64,000 nucleotides of DNA from NCBI RefSeq assembly GCF_000011385.1, contig NC_005125.1, positions 930,001 to 994,000 of the forward strand, given 5' to 3'. The translations under genes were made by a program, and so were the position numbers. Below, one piece after another: positions 62,600 through 64,000 of the stretch (within the stretch, counting starts at the first letter, position 1; each line of letters begins with the position of its first letter). The stretch comes from Gloeobacter violaceus PCC 7421 (GTDB lineage: Bacteria; Cyanobacteriota; Cyanobacteriia; Gloeobacterales; Gloeobacteraceae). Under the pieces are notes generated by a model. It made no database searches. It was not told the DNA's origin and saw nothing but the letters and a program-made list of their open reading frames with translations.

Positions 62600-63409
62600 C
62601 TACGCTACGTTGCGCATCGTCACGTACTGCTGCGGCACCGGGTAGCCCGCTTCGCCGAAGGTTTCGCGAATCAGGCGGTTGGTGTCGAAGTAGACCTGCC
62701 AGTAATGGGCGTTGTTGCAGAAGGGCCGCACGGCGAGCACCGGACCGGCGGCGCTGAATTCGAGAATCTCGACGTCCGGGGCCGGGTCGATCAGCACATT
62801 CGGGATCGAAGCGAGCTTTTGTTTGAGGCGGGCGATGGCGTCGGCGTGATCGACGCCAGCGTTGAGCTGAGCGGTCAACTCGACGCGGCGGTAGGGATTG
62901 GTCGAGTAGTTCTGGATATTGTCGCCGAAGACCTTGGTGTTGCCTACGAAGGTGTGGACGTTGTCCGGGGTGTCGATCGCCGTCACGAACAAACCGATCT
63001 CCTTGACGGTGCCTGTGACGCCTCCGACGGTGATGAAGTCGCCGACTTTGAAGGGCCGCAAAATGATCAGAAAAACCCCGGCGGCGAAGTTCGAGAGCAG
63101 CCCGCCCCAGGCGGCACCGATGGCTACGCCGGCCGCTGCCACCAGGGCGGCGAAGGTGGTGGTCTCGACGCCGAAGTAACCAAGAATGGAGACTACCAGC
63201 GCGATGTTGGCGAGCACGCCGACAATCGAACCCACGTAGCGGACGACCGTCGGATCAATTTTTTGTTTATAAAGGGCGTTTTGCACCAATCCGATGACCA
63301 CGCCGATCAGCCAGCGACCGAAGATATAAAGAAGAATCGCGCCGACAATCTTCAAGCCAACGTCGGTGACAGTAACAAGAATCGTTTGACCGATTGCATT
63401 GAGGTCCAT
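62600..63409 (-). CDS. Small-conductance mechanosensitive channel (MscS family)
   Basis: 269 residues with three membrane helices: IVGAILLYIFGRWLIGVVIGL, VGSIVGVLANIALVVSILGYFG, and the pore helix FAALVAAAGVAIGAAWGGLLSNFAAGVFLIILRPF. The MscS beta domain follows (FKVGDFITVGGVTGTVKEIGLF, NTKVFGDNIQNYS). It opens on hypo-osmotic shock. ATG start 63409; a short gap separates it from the U32 gene. Confidence 0.95.
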   Translation of the reverse strand: MDLNAIGQTILVTVTDVGLKIVGAILLYIFGRWLIGVVIGLVQNALYKQKIDPTVVRYVGSIVGVLANIALVVSILGYFGVETTTFAALVAAAGVAIGAAWGGLLSNFAAGVFLIILRPFKVGDFITVGGVTGTVKEIGLFVTAIDTPDNVHTFVGNTKVFGDNIQNYSTNPYRRVELTAQLNAGVDHADAIARLKQKLASIPNVLIDPAPDVEILEFSAAGPVLAVRPFCNNAHYWQVYFDTNRLIRETFGEAGYPVPQQYVTMRNVA

Positions 63410-63552
63410 GTTTTACCCTTCTCTAGTGAGCGAAATGTGCAGCACAGTGTGCATCAGATACTGAGTTAGACCGGCCCGGAGTTTGAGAGAACCGGAGGCG
63501 GCTATCACCGATGAGAATATACGGTCTCAAACTTTGGCCGTGTATTTTAGCT

Positions 63553-63575
63553 CACCGCTATATTGAAAAGCGGTG
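63553..63575. terminator. Hairpin past the end of the U32 peptidase gene
   Basis: caccgct (63553-63559) pairs with agcggtg (63569-63575), nine-base loop. It lies just beyond the stop of the minus-strand U32 gene. No T-run follows, so a terminator role is uncertain. The gap 63410-63586 otherwise holds no gene. Confidence 0.4.
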
Positions 63576-63586
63576 GCAAAGAATAC

Positions 63587-64000
63587 TCAATAAGGCAACT
63601 GGCCGCGGGTGACACCCAACTGGTTGAAAAGTTTTAATTCCCGCCACAACTCGCTGCCGCTCATCTGGCCCGCCAAAAGCTTGCGGTAGCTGTCGAGGAC
63701 GGTGCCCACCCGCTCGGGGGGGTCGTTAAGAAATTCCACCCGCAAATAACGCGCCCCCAATCCGACCAGATGCTGCACGTACTCCGCTGCGCTCTGGGCT
63801 CTAGCGTTAAAGAGCGTGTTGCGGCAACCGGCGTCCGCTTTCAGGGGGTGCGCCGAGCCGACGCGATCGCGCAGTTGCACTTCGACCCGCTCGCAGGGAC
63901 GGCCGCAGTTGGTGTGATCGGTGCCTTCGGATAAAAAAGCGCAAAAGACACAGTGCTCCATGTGGAACAACGGCATGTGCTGGTGGATGGTGATCTCAAA
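63587..64000 (-). CDS. Peptidase U32 family protein, C-terminal end (start outside window)
   Basis: The frame is open to the right edge of the window. The readable C-terminus has a cysteine-rich block HMEHCVFCAFLSEGTDHTNCGRPCERV, then DRVGSAHPLKADAGCRNTLFNARAQSAAEYVQHL and ARYLRVEFLNDPPERV. Spacing of the cysteines fits the iron-sulfur/zinc site of U32 proteins (RlhA/TrhP/UbiU-like). Whether this one acts in rRNA/tRNA hydroxylation or proteolysis cannot be told from a fragment. Confidence 0.85.
   Translation of the reverse strand, partial: FEITIHQHMPLFHMEHCVFCAFLSEGTDHTNCGRPCERVEVQLRDRVGSAHPLKADAGCRNTLFNARAQSAAEYVQHLVGLGARYLRVEFLNDPPERVGTVLDSYRKLLAGQMSGSELWRELKLFNQLGVTRGQLPY

Overview
The window is a dense, GC-rich (about 60% or more by eye) stretch of a cyanobacterial chromosome, most likely Gloeobacter or a close relative. 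Cyanobacterial markers are Ycf54 (chlorophyll cyclase factor), Psb28 (photosystem II assembly), a VTE6-type phytyl-phosphate kinase, PspA/Vipp1, GlgA and a NIL-domain ferredoxin. An isolated rplB-rpsS pair, cut out of the usual S10 operon, and a PspA-type rather than clearly Vipp1-type protein suit the deep-branching, thylakoid-less Gloeobacterales. The genus is inferred from remembered family features, not from a database match.

Layout. 1-13 kb is housekeeping: a pyruvate carboxylase B/oxaloacetate decarboxylase-like subunit (cut by the window edge) with trxA, then mnmG, ycf54, a secreted protein, a TrpG/PabA amidotransferase, an MBL-fold protein, a secreted alpha/beta hydrolase, an anchored protein, arsS, nadC, trmD and a fused osmoprotectant transporter. 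13-24 kb is accessory: a broken VapBC pair, two paralogous secreted FG-GAP/IPT proteins on either side of a phytase-like secreted protein and a decayed IS3-family element, a TonB-dependent receptor and a CHAD-CYTH protein. 24-31 kb holds pspA, a secreted HExxH protease, vte6-prs, a small protein, and rplB-rpsS closed by a strong terminator.

30-43 kb is again accessory: a two-gene GTPase / membrane WD40 module, a PIN-toxin fragment, an unknown protein, DJ-1/PfpI, Uma2, a decayed di-heme cytochrome peroxidase, an L,D-transpeptidase, an MFS transporter, a GNAT, and a Ser/Thr kinase with a periplasmic TolB/FlgO-like module. 41.8-49.4 kb is one minus-strand operon: GspE/PilB ATPase, GspD/PilQ secretin, a 761-residue prepilin-like protein, a secreted protein and a DUF1537 kinase. 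Divergent from it is an 845-residue fusion of a cNMP-like sensor, a degenerate sigma54-type AAA+ domain and a membrane polyferredoxin. 52-64 kb returns to housekeeping: YdcF, Nudix, PCD, psb28, HIT, DUF362, an LptF/G permease, glgA, a K+ channel, nagA, NIL-ferredoxin, Uma2, MscS and the end of a U32 peptidase.

The best candidates for undescribed biology are the 49.6-52.1 kb redox/AAA fusion (cyanobacteria are generally thought to lack sigma54, and its ATPase motifs are ruined), the 30.3-32.9 kb GTPase plus N-domain/TM/WD40 pair, and the compact secretion/pilus operon with its giant prepilin. I saw no tRNA, rRNA, CRISPR array, riboswitch of a known class, or replication origin.
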